From assembly GCA_021772095.1 (NCBI GenBank), contig JADYXR010000159.1, positions 62,001 through 126,000 of the forward strand: a stretch of DNA of 64,000 nucleotides, written 5' to 3'. The notes below the pieces were generated by a model. It did not search any database. It was not told the origin of the DNA and saw nothing but the letters and a program-made list of their open reading frames with translations. Made by a program: the position numbers and the translations under genes. Below are positions 43,132-52,597 of this stretch, piece by piece (positions within the stretch are counted from its first letter, which is position 1; every line of letters begins with the position of its first letter). This DNA is from Candidatus Obscuribacter sp. (GTDB lineage Bacteria; Cyanobacteriota; Vampirovibrionia; Obscuribacterales; Obscuribacteraceae).

Positions 43132-43917
43132 ATGTTTTCACTTACCCTCACACTCCGAAGCCTTCTCCTGTCGACCTTCGCTGTCTGCGTGTTGACGATT
43201 CCGGCAGTGCAGCCGGCCGACGCGCAGGGTAAGACCCTCCAGGGCGGAGTGAACATGCAGCAGAACTACTCGACACCGTCTGGTGGACCGGGTTTGTCTC
43301 GGAAAAATATTCAGGACCAGGGCGACCCATTTTCGAATGACGGCGGTGCGCCTCCGTCTGAGCAGTTCGACCCGGGTTCATTTGACACCCAACAGCAGAT
43401 TCCCGGGCCGCCGCCTTTCAACTTGAATGTCGACCAGGGTCAGTTTGGCGGGCAGCAAGGCAACCCGCAGCAAGCCTCGATGCCGCCTCAAATGGGCAAC
43501 CAGGGAATGTTGACGCCGATGCAGCAAGGCAGCGCCAACGATCCCGACAATTCTCAGCACATGCAAATCCAATGGGAGATGTGGCACCGTCGGGTCGCTG
43601 AAGCGATCTTCGTGCGCTTTGATGGCGTGGCTCAGCGCGCCTTCGCGCAGAGCCGACCAATCGCCTGCCAGGCTGCTTACACAGTCACTCGCGACAAGCA
43701 AATCGTCAACGTTCGGCTGCTCCACAAGAGCAACAACATCGTTTTCAACTCGATGCTGCTCATGGTTTTGAAATCGATGAACGGCAATCCTATCCTCGAT
43801 TTCCCGCCTGGTTCAAGACGTCAATCTGTTGAAAAAACTGGAACCTTCTCGCGAAACTGCGGAGTGCAGGGCTTCAAGTTCACCACAGGCGACAACGAGA
43901 CTATCAACGGCAAATAA
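43132..43917 (+). CDS. Secreted TonB-C-domain-like protein, copy 1
   Basis: A signal peptide (SLTLTLRSLLLSTFAVCVL, cleavage near ADAQ) is followed by a Gln/Pro/Asn-rich disordered part (about residues 35-135) and a C-terminal domain resembling the TonB C-terminal fold: WHRRVAEAIFVRFDGV, AAYTVTRDKQIVNVRLL, FNSMLLMVLKSMNGNPILDFPPGS. TonB proteins pass energy to outer-membrane receptors, but this one lacks the usual membrane anchor and has a cleavable signal, so it is probably a soluble envelope protein. The ATG at 43132 directly follows an alternative GTG. Copy 2 follows after 138 bp. Confidence 0.72.
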   Translation: MFSLTLTLRSLLLSTFAVCVLTIPAVQPADAQGKTLQGGVNMQQNYSTPSGGPGLSRKNIQDQGDPFSNDGGAPPSEQFDPGSFDTQQQIPGPPPFNLNVDQGQFGGQQGNPQQASMPPQMGNQGMLTPMQQGSANDPDNSQHMQIQWEMWHRRVAEAIFVRFDGVAQRAFAQSRPIACQAAYTVTRDKQIVNVRLLHKSNNIVFNSMLLMVLKSMNGNPILDFPPGSRRQSVEKTGTFSRNCGVQGFKFTTGDNETINGK

Positions 43918-44055
43918 TTCTTCAGGCGTAGCGCCAAGATCTGGCGCGAGGATGGGGAAAACGCGTATTTTCTTTTTGGCGAATTAACTTAGAGTGGAAC
44001 GATAAGATCGGCCAGGCACGCCCTCGTCTGTCGATTGTGTCCCACTCCTTCAGTC

Positions 44056-44901
44056 ATGAGCCGTTTAATCGCTATGATCAAACTAAACCGAACCCCGCGA
44101 AGCCTTTCACTGCTGTCACTGGCCGTCGTCGCTTTGAGCTTCGTTGCGATCTTGCCGGTCAATGCGCAGGAATCGCCAACCTTGAAGGGTTCGGTCAACG
44201 CCGAAGAATTCGTAAAGAACAAATCGAACCCGAGTTTGCAGAGAAAGAACGTTCCAAACTTCGGTGACGACTTCTCACAGCCTACCGCCGGTCCGGGTAT
44301 GGACGTATTCGATGCCCCAGCTGCAGCGTTCGACAACACACGCGCATTCGTGCCACCACCGCAGACGTTTAGTTTGGGCGCTTCCGACCAGGGCGGCGAT
44401 GCCTTTCAACCGAGCGCAGGCACGCCGATGGCATCTGCGCCTCCTCAAGTTTATGGAAACAACATTCAACAGAATATGCTGCTTCCACCGGTCAATGCGT
44501 CAGCCGATCCTGACACCACTGAGCACATGCAACTGCAGTGGGACCTCTGGCACAGACGTGTTGCCGAAACGATCTTTTTGCGTTTCGACGAAAGAGCGAA
44601 AATGGCTTTTGCCAACAGCCGTCCGATTTCTTGTGAAGCCTCATATGAAGTTACTCGCGATGGTCGAGTAATCAACATTCGCCTTCTGCGCAAAAGTGAC
44701 AACTTTATGTATAACGCGATGCTTTTGAACGTTTTGCAATCAATGAACGGCAATCCATTGCTTCAATTCCCGCCTGGTAGCCAGCGTCAGATGGTGTGCA
44801 AAACAGGCGAATTCTCGCGCAATTGTGGAATGAACGGTTTCAGGCACACGGTTAATGATAATGAACGGATTAATGCCATGCGCGCGCAGATGCATCGCTA
44901 G
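44056..44901 (+). CDS. Secreted TonB-C-domain-like protein, copy 2
   Basis: This is a tandem paralogue of the preceding gene: signal peptide (SLSLLSLAVVALSFVAIL, cleavage near VNAQ), an Asn/Pro/Phe-rich middle, and the same C-terminal domain (WHRRVAETIFLRFDERA, ASYEVTRDGRVINIRLL, YNAMLLNVLQSMNGNPLLQFPPGS, EFSRNCGMNGFRH). A shared SLQRKN-type motif also precedes the disordered region in both copies. The ATG at 44056 is chosen, with 44074 as an alternative. The middle parts have diverged far more than the C-terminal domain. Confidence 0.72.
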   Translation: MSRLIAMIKLNRTPRSLSLLSLAVVALSFVAILPVNAQESPTLKGSVNAEEFVKNKSNPSLQRKNVPNFGDDFSQPTAGPGMDVFDAPAAAFDNTRAFVPPPQTFSLGASDQGGDAFQPSAGTPMASAPPQVYGNNIQQNMLLPPVNASADPDTTEHMQLQWDLWHRRVAETIFLRFDERAKMAFANSRPISCEASYEVTRDGRVINIRLLRKSDNFMYNAMLLNVLQSMNGNPLLQFPPGSQRQMVCKTGEFSRNCGMNGFRHTVNDNERINAMRAQMHR

Positions 44902-44940
44902 GCTTTAGAAGTGACCTGTTTTTGGCAAGGTCGGTCCCCT

Positions 44941-44984
44941 GGCTGCAGCTAATTACGAGCGTCGACGGGCTACAGCTGATTACG
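44941..44984. repeat. 17-bp imperfect direct repeat
   Basis: GGCTGCAGCTAATTACG (44941-44957) recurs as GGCTACAGCTGATTACG (44968-44984), 15 of 17 bases matching, 27 bp apart. It lies between the second TonB-C-like gene and glcD. The core CAGCTRATTACG could be a regulator half-site pair for glcD. Confidence 0.4.
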
Positions 44985-45062
44985 TTTTCGGAAACGCAAT
45001 CGTTGCGTCATTTAGATACGCATTAGAGGAAGCCGCCATCGGCGTTCTGAAACTGCGGTATC

Positions 45063-46517
45063 ATGTGTGACATGGTTCACCATCACGAGTTAGAACGAAA
45101 ACTTAAGGCGCTTTTCGGAGAAGACAATGTGCTCTGCGAACCGGAAGATCTGCTTGTCTACGAATGTGATGCAGAAACACTCGACACAGCGCTGCCTGAT
45201 CTGGTTGTCCTGCCCGGGAGCACCGCCGAAGTCCAAGCGGTTGTGCGCGCGGCTGCAGAGCATGGAGTGCCTGTCACTCCCCGTGGTGCCGGCACAGGTT
45301 TATCGGGAGGCGCCACCACCGTATCCGGTGGCATAAGCCTGGTCATGACAAGGATGTCCAGAATTTTGCAGATCGACCCGCTGGACTCGATCGCCATAGT
45401 CGAAGTCGGCGCGACAAACTTATCCGTGTCGCACGCAGCGTTGACGCACGGACTGTATTTCGCTCCTGATCCATCCAGTCAAGTTGCCTCCACCATTGGT
45501 GGCAACATCGCCGAGAACGCTGGTGGTCCCCATTGTCTCAAATACGGCATGACTACTTCACATGTGCTTGGTTTGAAAATGGTTTTGCCGGATGGAAATA
45601 TCGCCCGATTAGGTGGCAGAACGCGCAGTCAAATCGGCCTCGATCTCCTTGGTGTGGTAGTCGGATCTGAAGGAACATTGGGCATCGTCACCGAAGCAGT
45701 TCTTCGCTTAATACCAAGAGCACAAGCGGTGGAAACTATGCTCGCGTATTTCCCGAGCGTTGAGGCCTGCGGTCAAGCGGTATCAGATATAGTGGCAGAG
45801 GGAATTATCCCAGCCGCCATGGAAATGATCGATAAGCTCACGTTAAACGCCGTGGAAGATTATTTGCACATGGGTCTAAACCGTGATGCCGCAGCGCTTT
45901 TGATTGTAGAACTCGATGGTCCGGAGATTGAAATTTCGGTTCATCGAAAAATTGTCGAACAAGTCGTGGCCGCCAATAAATCAATTGGTTTAACCTGGGC
46001 CACTGATGACGCCCATCGGGCGCGCATCTGGAAAGCGCGTAAAGCCTCATTCGGTGCGCTTGGCCGCATTCGCCCTAACGGCTATGTTTTGGACGGCGTC
46101 ATTCCGCGCTCGAAGTTGGCAACCGCGATCACGCGCATCAATCAAATAGGCGAGAAGCATAAGTTGATTGTGGCTAACGTCTATCACGCCGGTGATGGCA
46201 ACCTGCATCCATGCGTTTTGTATCATCGCGATAATCTTGAAGAAGTTCATCGCGTCGTCACAGCCGGCCGAGAAATCTTAGAACTTTGCGTGGAACTTGG
46301 TGGCACCTTGTCAGGAGAACACGGAATCGGAGTTGAGAAAATTCTGGCGATGTCGCTTGTGTTTACTGAAGCCGATCTGAAAGCTATGCGATGGTTGAAG
46401 AATTCGTTTGATCCGCGTGGACTGACCAATCCATCAAAGGTTTTGCCCACACCAAAGAGTTGTGGCGAATCTGGTGGGAGACCATTATCGCAACATCAAC
46501 TGATGACATCCTGCTGA
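45063..46517 (+). CDS. glcD: FAD-linked oxidase, glycolate oxidase subunit GlcD type
   Basis: The 484-residue protein has the N-terminal FAD-binding (PCMH) domain with VVLPGSTAEVQAVVRAA, the nucleotide loop TPRGAGTGLSGGA, and SSQVASTIGGNIAENAGGPHCLKYG, followed by the C-terminal cap with NVYHAGDGNLHP and the GTLSGEHGIGVEKI ending. GlcD and related D-lactate or 2-hydroxyacid dehydrogenases oxidise small hydroxy acids. The partner subunits GlcE and GlcF are not adjacent, so the substrate is open (D-lactate or another 2-hydroxyacid is equally possible). The ATG at 45063 has an alternative 9 bases later. Confidence 0.9.
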   Translation: MCDMVHHHELERKLKALFGEDNVLCEPEDLLVYECDAETLDTALPDLVVLPGSTAEVQAVVRAAAEHGVPVTPRGAGTGLSGGATTVSGGISLVMTRMSRILQIDPLDSIAIVEVGATNLSVSHAALTHGLYFAPDPSSQVASTIGGNIAENAGGPHCLKYGMTTSHVLGLKMVLPDGNIARLGGRTRSQIGLDLLGVVVGSEGTLGIVTEAVLRLIPRAQAVETMLAYFPSVEACGQAVSDIVAEGIIPAAMEMIDKLTLNAVEDYLHMGLNRDAAALLIVELDGPEIEISVHRKIVEQVVAANKSIGLTWATDDAHRARIWKARKASFGALGRIRPNGYVLDGVIPRSKLATAITRINQIGEKHKLIVANVYHAGDGNLHPCVLYHRDNLEEVHRVVTAGREILELCVELGGTLSGEHGIGVEKILAMSLVFTEADLKAMRWLKNSFDPRGLTNPSKVLPTPKSCGESGGRPLSQHQLMTSC

Positions 46518-46569
46518 CAGGGAACAAACACAAGTCGATCACAGACAAAGACTAAATAAGGTTTGCGAC

Positions 46570-46598
46570 TGTTTGGTATGTGTTGATTCCTTTATAAG
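46570..46598 (+). promoter_or_regulatory. Possible promoter of the SulP gene
   Basis: A TATAAG hexamer (46593-46598) lies about 44 bp before the ATG at 46642, with TGTTTG about 17 bases upstream. The -10 is five of six to consensus; the -35 is poor. Confidence 0.35.
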
Positions 46599-46641
46599 AT
46601 AAACACAAGAGCGCCTGCACTTCGGTTGGCGATTGGAGCTT

Positions 46642-48423
46642 ATGACATCCTCTAGCGACGTAACAGTACTACCCAAAGAATCAAAAACGATAGGGCGCGA
46701 TTTTGCTGCGTCCATCGTTGTTTTTCTTGTCGCCCTTCCTTTATGTATGGGGATTGCGATGGCATCAGGAATGCCACCGCAGGCGGGGATTATCACCGGC
46801 ATCATCGGTGGTTTAGTTGTCGGTCCACTCAGTGGATGCCCACTACAGATAAGCGGTCCGGCAGCCGGTCTTGCGGTTATCGTTTATGAATTACTACAAG
46901 AGCACGGACCAGAAAAACTTTGTTTGATCGTTATGCTTGGCGGTCTGATTCAGATGATTGCGGGCTATTCGCGGATTGCTCACTGGTTTCGCGCGGTGCC
47001 ACCATCAGTTGTAAATGGCATGCTTTCCGGCATCGGCGTTTTGATCTTCGCCAGTCAATTTCACGTGATGGTTGATGACTCAACGAAAGGCACCGGTATT
47101 CAAAACTTACTCTCGATTCCTCTTGCGGTATACAAAGGAATTGTTCCGGGACCCGAGGCCCACCACGTCGCTGCCATGATTGGTCTAATGACGATTTTAA
47201 TCGTTTTGTTCTGGGATAAAATGAAGCGTGGTCCACTCAAACTGATACCAGGTTCACTAATTGCAATCCTGATTGCAACTGCGGTTGCGTATTATTATAA
47301 ATTGCCTATCAATTTCGTTCAGATTCCTGATTCAATCATGGCAGGGCTGAAACCAGCCAACTTCGAGCTTTTGAAGAGTTGCGTCAACTGGGAATTTCTG
47401 TTCGATGGTCTGGCGATTGCATTCATTGCAGCTGCCGAAACTTTGCTGACAGCAACTGCGATCGACAAAATGCATAAAGGTGAACGAACCAATTACGATC
47501 GCGAGTTGATTGCGCAGGGTGTCGGCAACATGTCGAGCGGCTTCCTCGGTGGATTGCCGATGACTGGCGTTATGGTGCGCAGTGGAGTCAACGTCTCTGC
47601 CGGTGCGAAATCACGATTGTCAGCGGTCTTGCATGGTCTCTGGCTATTGCTGTTCGTTGCCTGCTTGCCGTTTGTTATTCGCATGATTCCGACATCCAGT
47701 TTGGCTGCGCTTCTAGTATTGACGGGTTGGAAACTGGCGAACTTCCAAATTGTTTCTGAACTGAAAAAGTTTGGAAAAAGTGAAGTGGCGATTTATGCGA
47801 TCACCGTCATTTGCATAGTTGCTGTAGATCTTCTAACCGGCGTGCTCATGGGCATCGCGCTATGCTTTGCGAAATTACTATACGTCTTTTCGCGGCTCGA
47901 GATTCGCGTTGCAGATGATCTAGAACGTAATCGAACAGATATTTTTCTCAAAGGTGCAGCGACATTTTTGAGCTTGCCTCGATTCGCCGATGCACTGGAG
48001 TCTGTGCGCGCTGATACTGAATTGCACGTGCATCTTGACGGGCTGGATTACATCGATCACGCTTGTTTGGATCTGATGATCAACTGGGAAGATCAGCATC
48101 TTGCCGGTGGTGGAAAGCTGGTGATGGACTGGGGTCGCGTCGAAGCGTGTTACCAGGATCGACGCAGACAACCGCGACCTCATACATCGCATGAGTATCG
48201 CCGACCGGCTTCGGAACTCGCCAATGTCGGTGCCATGCAAACCGCTCCTGAACCGGAACTAGACAGGAATTTGCAGACGCTCAAGGATGAATCGGACAGA
48301 ATCCAACATGAAGCTCAGGCAAACACAGGTACCTATGAAGTGCCGAGCGCATTGATGGAAGATCGAGAAGCCGCATCACGCCAACAGGCGGACGCTGCGG
48401 CTAATCCAAGCACCCGAACATAG
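46642..48423 (+). CDS. SulP-family anion transporter with STAS domain
   Basis: The 593-residue protein has ten or more membrane helices and SulP signatures: IVVFLVALPLCMGIAMASG, PLQISGPAAGLAVIV (the substrate region), AETLLTATAIDKMH and GGLPMTGVMVRSGVNV. A C-terminal STAS domain follows (about residues 445-500; ELHVHLDGLDYIDHACLDLMI), then an 85-residue charged tail not seen in typical members. Relatives carry sulfate, bicarbonate or C4-dicarboxylates; the ion cannot be chosen from sequence alone. No carbonic anhydrase or sulfur gene is adjacent. The ATG at 46642 follows GGAG closely; TTG at 46633 is an alternative. Confidence 0.9.
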   Translation: MTSSSDVTVLPKESKTIGRDFAASIVVFLVALPLCMGIAMASGMPPQAGIITGIIGGLVVGPLSGCPLQISGPAAGLAVIVYELLQEHGPEKLCLIVMLGGLIQMIAGYSRIAHWFRAVPPSVVNGMLSGIGVLIFASQFHVMVDDSTKGTGIQNLLSIPLAVYKGIVPGPEAHHVAAMIGLMTILIVLFWDKMKRGPLKLIPGSLIAILIATAVAYYYKLPINFVQIPDSIMAGLKPANFELLKSCVNWEFLFDGLAIAFIAAAETLLTATAIDKMHKGERTNYDRELIAQGVGNMSSGFLGGLPMTGVMVRSGVNVSAGAKSRLSAVLHGLWLLLFVACLPFVIRMIPTSSLAALLVLTGWKLANFQIVSELKKFGKSEVAIYAITVICIVAVDLLTGVLMGIALCFAKLLYVFSRLEIRVADDLERNRTDIFLKGAATFLSLPRFADALESVRADTELHVHLDGLDYIDHACLDLMINWEDQHLAGGGKLVMDWGRVEACYQDRRRQPRPHTSHEYRRPASELANVGAMQTAPEPELDRNLQTLKDESDRIQHEAQANTGTYEVPSALMEDREAASRQQADAAANPSTRT

Positions 48424-48608
48424 ATTAATTTAGAGTGAATTTGCCGATGCAAAAGGGTATTATGCTATTGATCCTTTGGCGAACTCAGTGTTAGTAGTGT
48501 GAGAGGAGGGATCGCTCGAGCATAACGTCAACCGCCTGTTGAATTTGTTTTATATGCTCCTGCTGCTCGAACCCGACTACATTGCCGCCCTTCACCTGGA
48601 GCTTTCTA

Positions 48609-50402
48609 TTGCACGGCAAACTTGATTTAGCTAATGCCAAGGGACTTAAGAAGTCAGAGATTCAGCAATTAGAACGTCTTCTCACGAAGCGTATTCCCAA
48701 AGACAGGGTGTTAACTACAGACCTCGCCGATTCCGTGGCTGAAATTTCCTACGAAACCGGCCATCCAATCTCTGTTGTAATCAACCGGCGCGGTCACATC
48801 GTCAATGTAACGGTTGGTCCACCTGCATCCGTGAACATGCCGGAATTGCGCGGCGTTAGAGTTGGTCCCGGAAGGCTTTGCGGTCATCGCATCGTGCATA
48901 CGCATCTTCCCAACAGCCAAACCGTGCGTGTCGCGAAGAAGAAGGACAAGGACAAATTTGATAGTACCGAGGATAGTGACCATAAAGACGTTCTCGAATC
49001 CAAGATTTTTTCCAAGGAAAGTTTGCAATGTCTGGCTCGCAACAGACTAGATCTGCTTGCTCAAATCGACGTTGATCCAGCCGGAAAGTTCAGCCGCATG
49101 CACGGTGAACAAGGGAAAATGGCTGACGCTGTTCATATCGTGCACTTGCTTCCCGGTCGAGATAGCGAAGGACGGCTCTGGAAAGTTCTCGATGCACAAA
49201 CCACCCGTGGTGCGCAGGAAGATGACTTTGATGAATTGATTGCTTCTCTGGAAGATGAATTTAGAACGCAAGCTCCCGGTCTGCAAATGGCTGAAGGAGA
49301 GGAGCGTGCCGTCCTGGTTGCGTTGATAGGCGCGCATAACGATTCACATCAGGTTGAAGATGATCTGGATGAACTGGCACAATTAGCGCGCACCGCCGGT
49401 GCCACCATTTGTGGACGCTTGACTCAAGCAAGACCGATGCCTCATCCGAAACATTTCCTCGGTTCGGGTAAGGCTCAGGAAGTCGCCTTGATGGCGCAAG
49501 AACTGGGTGCCAACCTGGTTATCATCGATCAAGAATTGAGCCCGGCGCAACAGAGAAATCTGGAAGATATGGTCGGTGTGAAAGTGCTCGATCGCACCGA
49601 ATTGATCCTGGATATTTTCTCGCAAAGAGCGCAAACCAAAGAAGGTAAACTGCAAGTCGAACTTGCTCAACTTAAATATCTGTTGCCGCGACTGGTCGGA
49701 AAAGGACAACAGCTGTCCAGGCTGGGCGGCGGTATCGGTACCAGAGGTCCTGGTGAAACCAAACTGGAAGTCGACAGACGGATTATTCGTGCGCGCCTCA
49801 ACCATCTTGAAAAAGAAACAGAACGCATCCGCAGTTATCGAGATACTCAAAGACGTCAACGTATCTCGCAGAACATGCCTGTCGTAGCGCTTGTTGGTTA
49901 CACGAACTCTGGTAAATCAACGCTGTTAAACGCTTTAACAAAGTCGGATGTTTTTGTTGAAGACAAACTGTTCGCGACACTCGACCCGACTACGAGAAAA
50001 ACTGTTCTTCCTGATGGAAGCAACGTGTTGATTTCAGACACAGTAGGGTTTATCAAAAAGTTGCCGACATCACTTGTCGCCGCATTCAGAGCCACGCTCG
50101 AAGAAGTTTCCAACGCCGATGTTTTGTTGCACGTGGTCGATTCGAGTCATCCCAATGTGCTCGAACAAATCGTCAGCGTGTTCGATGTGCTTGCTGAATT
50201 AGCCGCTGTGGATAAACCGATCATTACCGTTTTGAACAAAGCAGATAAGGTGCGTCCCGAGGATCTTGCCTGGCTCGCAGCGCAAGTTCCAACGCCTATT
50301 GTCACGTCTGCGACCAATAGAATTGGTTTCGGCAGTCTGCTCATTCAAGTCCAAGAACTGATATCTGAAGTGAGACCAGATCGAAAACGTTCTAGCGCCT
50401 AG
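48609..50402 (+). CDS. hflX: GTPase HflX with long N-terminal extension
   Basis: HflX binds the ribosome and splits stalled or heat-damaged 70S particles. The core shows the HflX N-domain (FLGSGKAQEVALMAQELGANLVI, GGGIGTRGPGETKLEVDRR), then the G domain: GYTNSGKST (Walker A), DPTTRKT, DTVGFI (G3), NKAD (G4) and TSATNR (G5). About 220 residues precede this core and include KLDLANAKGLKKSEIQQLERL and PGRLCGHRIVHTHL, an extension like that of cyanobacterial HflX. TTG at 48609 is chosen because GGAG lies 7 bases upstream and the sequence downstream resembles cyanobacterial starts; TTG at 48582 is less likely. Confidence 0.93.
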   Translation: MHGKLDLANAKGLKKSEIQQLERLLTKRIPKDRVLTTDLADSVAEISYETGHPISVVINRRGHIVNVTVGPPASVNMPELRGVRVGPGRLCGHRIVHTHLPNSQTVRVAKKKDKDKFDSTEDSDHKDVLESKIFSKESLQCLARNRLDLLAQIDVDPAGKFSRMHGEQGKMADAVHIVHLLPGRDSEGRLWKVLDAQTTRGAQEDDFDELIASLEDEFRTQAPGLQMAEGEERAVLVALIGAHNDSHQVEDDLDELAQLARTAGATICGRLTQARPMPHPKHFLGSGKAQEVALMAQELGANLVIIDQELSPAQQRNLEDMVGVKVLDRTELILDIFSQRAQTKEGKLQVELAQLKYLLPRLVGKGQQLSRLGGGIGTRGPGETKLEVDRRIIRARLNHLEKETERIRSYRDTQRRQRISQNMPVVALVGYTNSGKSTLLNALTKSDVFVEDKLFATLDPTTRKTVLPDGSNVLISDTVGFIKKLPTSLVAAFRATLEEVSNADVLLHVVDSSHPNVLEQIVSVFDVLAELAAVDKPIITVLNKADKVRPEDLAWLAAQVPTPIVTSATNRIGFGSLLIQVQELISEVRPDRKRSSA

Positions 50403-50440
50403 AGTGAACGAAAGCAGAGTGAACCCAAGTCACGCAGTCG

Positions 50441-51019
50441 TCATCGATAATTGGTCGGCTTGATGAAGCCGTCGAATGAATCCGGTTTCGGCGGCTGCGC
50501 ACCCATGTAGAGTAGAACTCCGCCGATGACAATGCACGCCAGGCGAACGTAATTGACGATCGTTGAGTTGCCGTATCCAGGCATGTATTGCGCCGTCTGG
50601 CGTTTGCCCTTATATCCGCCTTTGGGAATATAGATGCCCTTCATCTTGCGAATCGCTTCGTTATAAGTGGGCTGCATCACGCAGATAGTCGGGTTGGCAG
50701 GATCATAGTGAATAAGAATCCCGGAACCATTTGGAATGTTCTTGAGCTGAATGCGTTCGATATCGTTGCGCGCCGAGATACCAGTCGTCATCAGATAACC
50801 ATGAATTGGATATCTGATGTTTGCAGACTCATAGCCGTGGTCCATTATGGTCGCGGTCACCATCTGGTAATTGATAATTTTGTTGGGATCGCCGGCGCCA
50901 AAATCGTCAACGAATCCGCGCACATTGCCGAAAGCCTTCTGCACCGTCGGCCATTCGTTAGCAATCGGTTCCGCGTAATAGGCGGCCGTGAAAAATACAA
51001 ACGCCAGGAAAATCAGCAT
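50441..51019 (-). CDS. DUF3592-like membrane protein
   Basis: The 192-residue protein has an N-terminal hydrophobic segment (LIFLAFVFFTAAYYAE), an extracytoplasmic domain with the pattern of DUF3592 (YQMVTATIMDHGYESANIRYPIHGYLM, SGILIHYDPANPTICVMQP) and a C-terminal membrane helix (YVRLACIVIGGVLLYMGA). The function of this family is unknown. The ATG at 51019 lies 109 bp downstream of the kinase stop at 51129, so it may be the last gene of the vWA-PP2C-kinase operon or separate. It converges on hflX. Confidence 0.65.
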   Translation of the reverse strand: MLIFLAFVFFTAAYYAEPIANEWPTVQKAFGNVRGFVDDFGAGDPNKIINYQMVTATIMDHGYESANIRYPIHGYLMTTGISARNDIERIQLKNIPNGSGILIHYDPANPTICVMQPTYNEAIRKMKGIYIPKGGYKGKRQTAQYMPGYGNSTIVNYVRLACIVIGGVLLYMGAQPPKPDSFDGFIKPTNYR

Positions 51020-51128
51020 CTAAGTTATTCCTAGTTTCCCCTGAGACACCTTGGCGGCATCTCCCCCATCCCATCATAGCAACGGCGGCCACTTCTCCGG
51101 TGCCAATGTCTGAATTTAGGGCAACTGA

Positions 51129-52583
51129 TTAGGTCAACTGATTTACGTGACTGGGCGGGTGGCTCGTTCCCAGTGTCAGGATCAAGGCGCGTCTGAGGCT
51201 GCGCATAGACTGATAACGTTGCTCTGGCAATTTTGAAAGGCATCGCATGACGATTGCTTCCAGATCGGGCGCTGAATTGTTGAAGTGGTCGGTTTCTTTG
51301 AACGATGGTGGTCGATTCTTCACATGCATGGTCATGGTATCGTACAGGCTGCCACCGTAGAAGGGGCAGAGTCCGGTAAAGCATTCGTACATCACAACGC
51401 CGAGCTGGTAGATATCGGAGCGCACGTCCAGCGTTTGGCCCATGCACTGCTCCGGGCTCATGTAATAAGGACTTCCAAACACCTCGCCGGTTTTGGTCAA
51501 TTCCTTAGCGTCGGTAGGACTTTGCGAAAGAATTTTGGCGATGCCGAAATCAACGATTTTGACAAAATGTTTGGTGTCGTCGCTCGTGCTCAAGATTACG
51601 TTGCCTGGTTTTAAATCTCGATGCAATACTCCGTTTTCATGGGCGTGTGTAAGCGCATCGCACATTTGCAGGAAGATCGAAAGCCAGGTCAAAACTTCAA
51701 CAGTCGCTCTAACTTTTATCAGCTCCGACAGTTTTACGCCTTCGATGTAATACATGACGAGGTACGGACGACCATCTTCCATGATGTCCCAATCAAAAAC
51801 GGTTGCCAGATTTTGATGTGTCAAACGGCTGGCGGCCTGTGCTTCGCGTTGAAATCTTCGCCGATTCCGCACGTCTGCTGCCAGGTACGGATGAATTACT
51901 TTGATGGCGAAATATCTTCCCAGAATCAAATGTCTGACTTTATAAACCACGCCCATGCCACCACATCCGATGGCTGACACCACTTCATACTTTCGGTCGA
52001 TGATGTATCCGATCATCGGGTCCCGACCGGCTGCCGGATCAGGCTCGGGACATTCGTCCGAGCTGGCTGGAAGTTCGCCCGACCGAATTCGTTCATGCAA
52101 ACCTTCGAGTTGATCGAGCGTCACCGAGGCTAAATTACTTTCGGTATATTGCGACCCGTAGTTGCTAATGCGCGTGAGCAGCGTGGCCACCTCGATGTCC
52201 AGCGCGTGCAAAACTTTCTGTGCCGTGCATCTGGGCACCGTCAGTAGTGCCATCATTATGTCTTCAGGTTCGACCAGATCATCGATATTGTGTTCTCTGT
52301 TTTTATCCGCCAATTTAAAAACGGCTTTGGCCCTGGGTGTAAACGTATACTCCAGGTCATTTACTTCTTTTGTCCCGGCGGTCATGATGCGAAGAACTTC
52401 CTGCTTCGCCTTTGTCCGGGTAATACCAAGTGACTTGAGCACGATTGCCGGTTTACAGGTCTCATCGCTCAACAGTCCGAGAAGTAGATGTTCTGTCCCT
52501 ATTACTTCGTGATTGAGTTTTCGAGTTTCTTGAAAAGCCAGTTGCACAATTTTGATGGCAGCGTCAGAAAAATTATCGAGCAC
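51129..52583 (-). CDS. ClpN-fused Ser/Thr protein kinase of a TerY-P-like triad
   Basis: The N-terminal 145 residues are two Clp repeat domains (VQLAFQETRKLNHEVIGTEHLLLGLL and VFKLADKNREHNIDDLVEPEDIMMALL). A linker ending in DPMIG leads to a complete Hanks-type kinase domain (about 198-475): GCGGMGVVYKV, Lys228, HRDLKPGN with Asp323, DFG at Asp345 and SPYYMSPEQC. No membrane helix is present, so the kinase is cytosolic. The GTG start at 52583 follows AGAGGA at ideal spacing and lies 14 bp after the PP2C stop. vWA, PP2C and kinase together form a TerY-P-type triad; a ClpN pair on the kinase is the unusual feature, and would link it to ClpP- or chaperone-type partners (inference). Confidence 0.92.
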   Translation of the reverse strand: MLDNFSDAAIKIVQLAFQETRKLNHEVIGTEHLLLGLLSDETCKPAIVLKSLGITRTKAKQEVLRIMTAGTKEVNDLEYTFTPRAKAVFKLADKNREHNIDDLVEPEDIMMALLTVPRCTAQKVLHALDIEVATLLTRISNYGSQYTESNLASVTLDQLEGLHERIRSGELPASSDECPEPDPAAGRDPMIGYIIDRKYEVVSAIGCGGMGVVYKVRHLILGRYFAIKVIHPYLAADVRNRRRFQREAQAASRLTHQNLATVFDWDIMEDGRPYLVMYYIEGVKLSELIKVRATVEVLTWLSIFLQMCDALTHAHENGVLHRDLKPGNVILSTSDDTKHFVKIVDFGIAKILSQSPTDAKELTKTGEVFGSPYYMSPEQCMGQTLDVRSDIYQLGVVMYECFTGLCPFYGGSLYDTMTMHVKNRPPSFKETDHFNNSAPDLEAIVMRCLSKLPEQRYQSMRSLRRALILTLGTSHPPSHVNQLT

Positions 52584-52597
52584 AAATTGTCCTCTGT

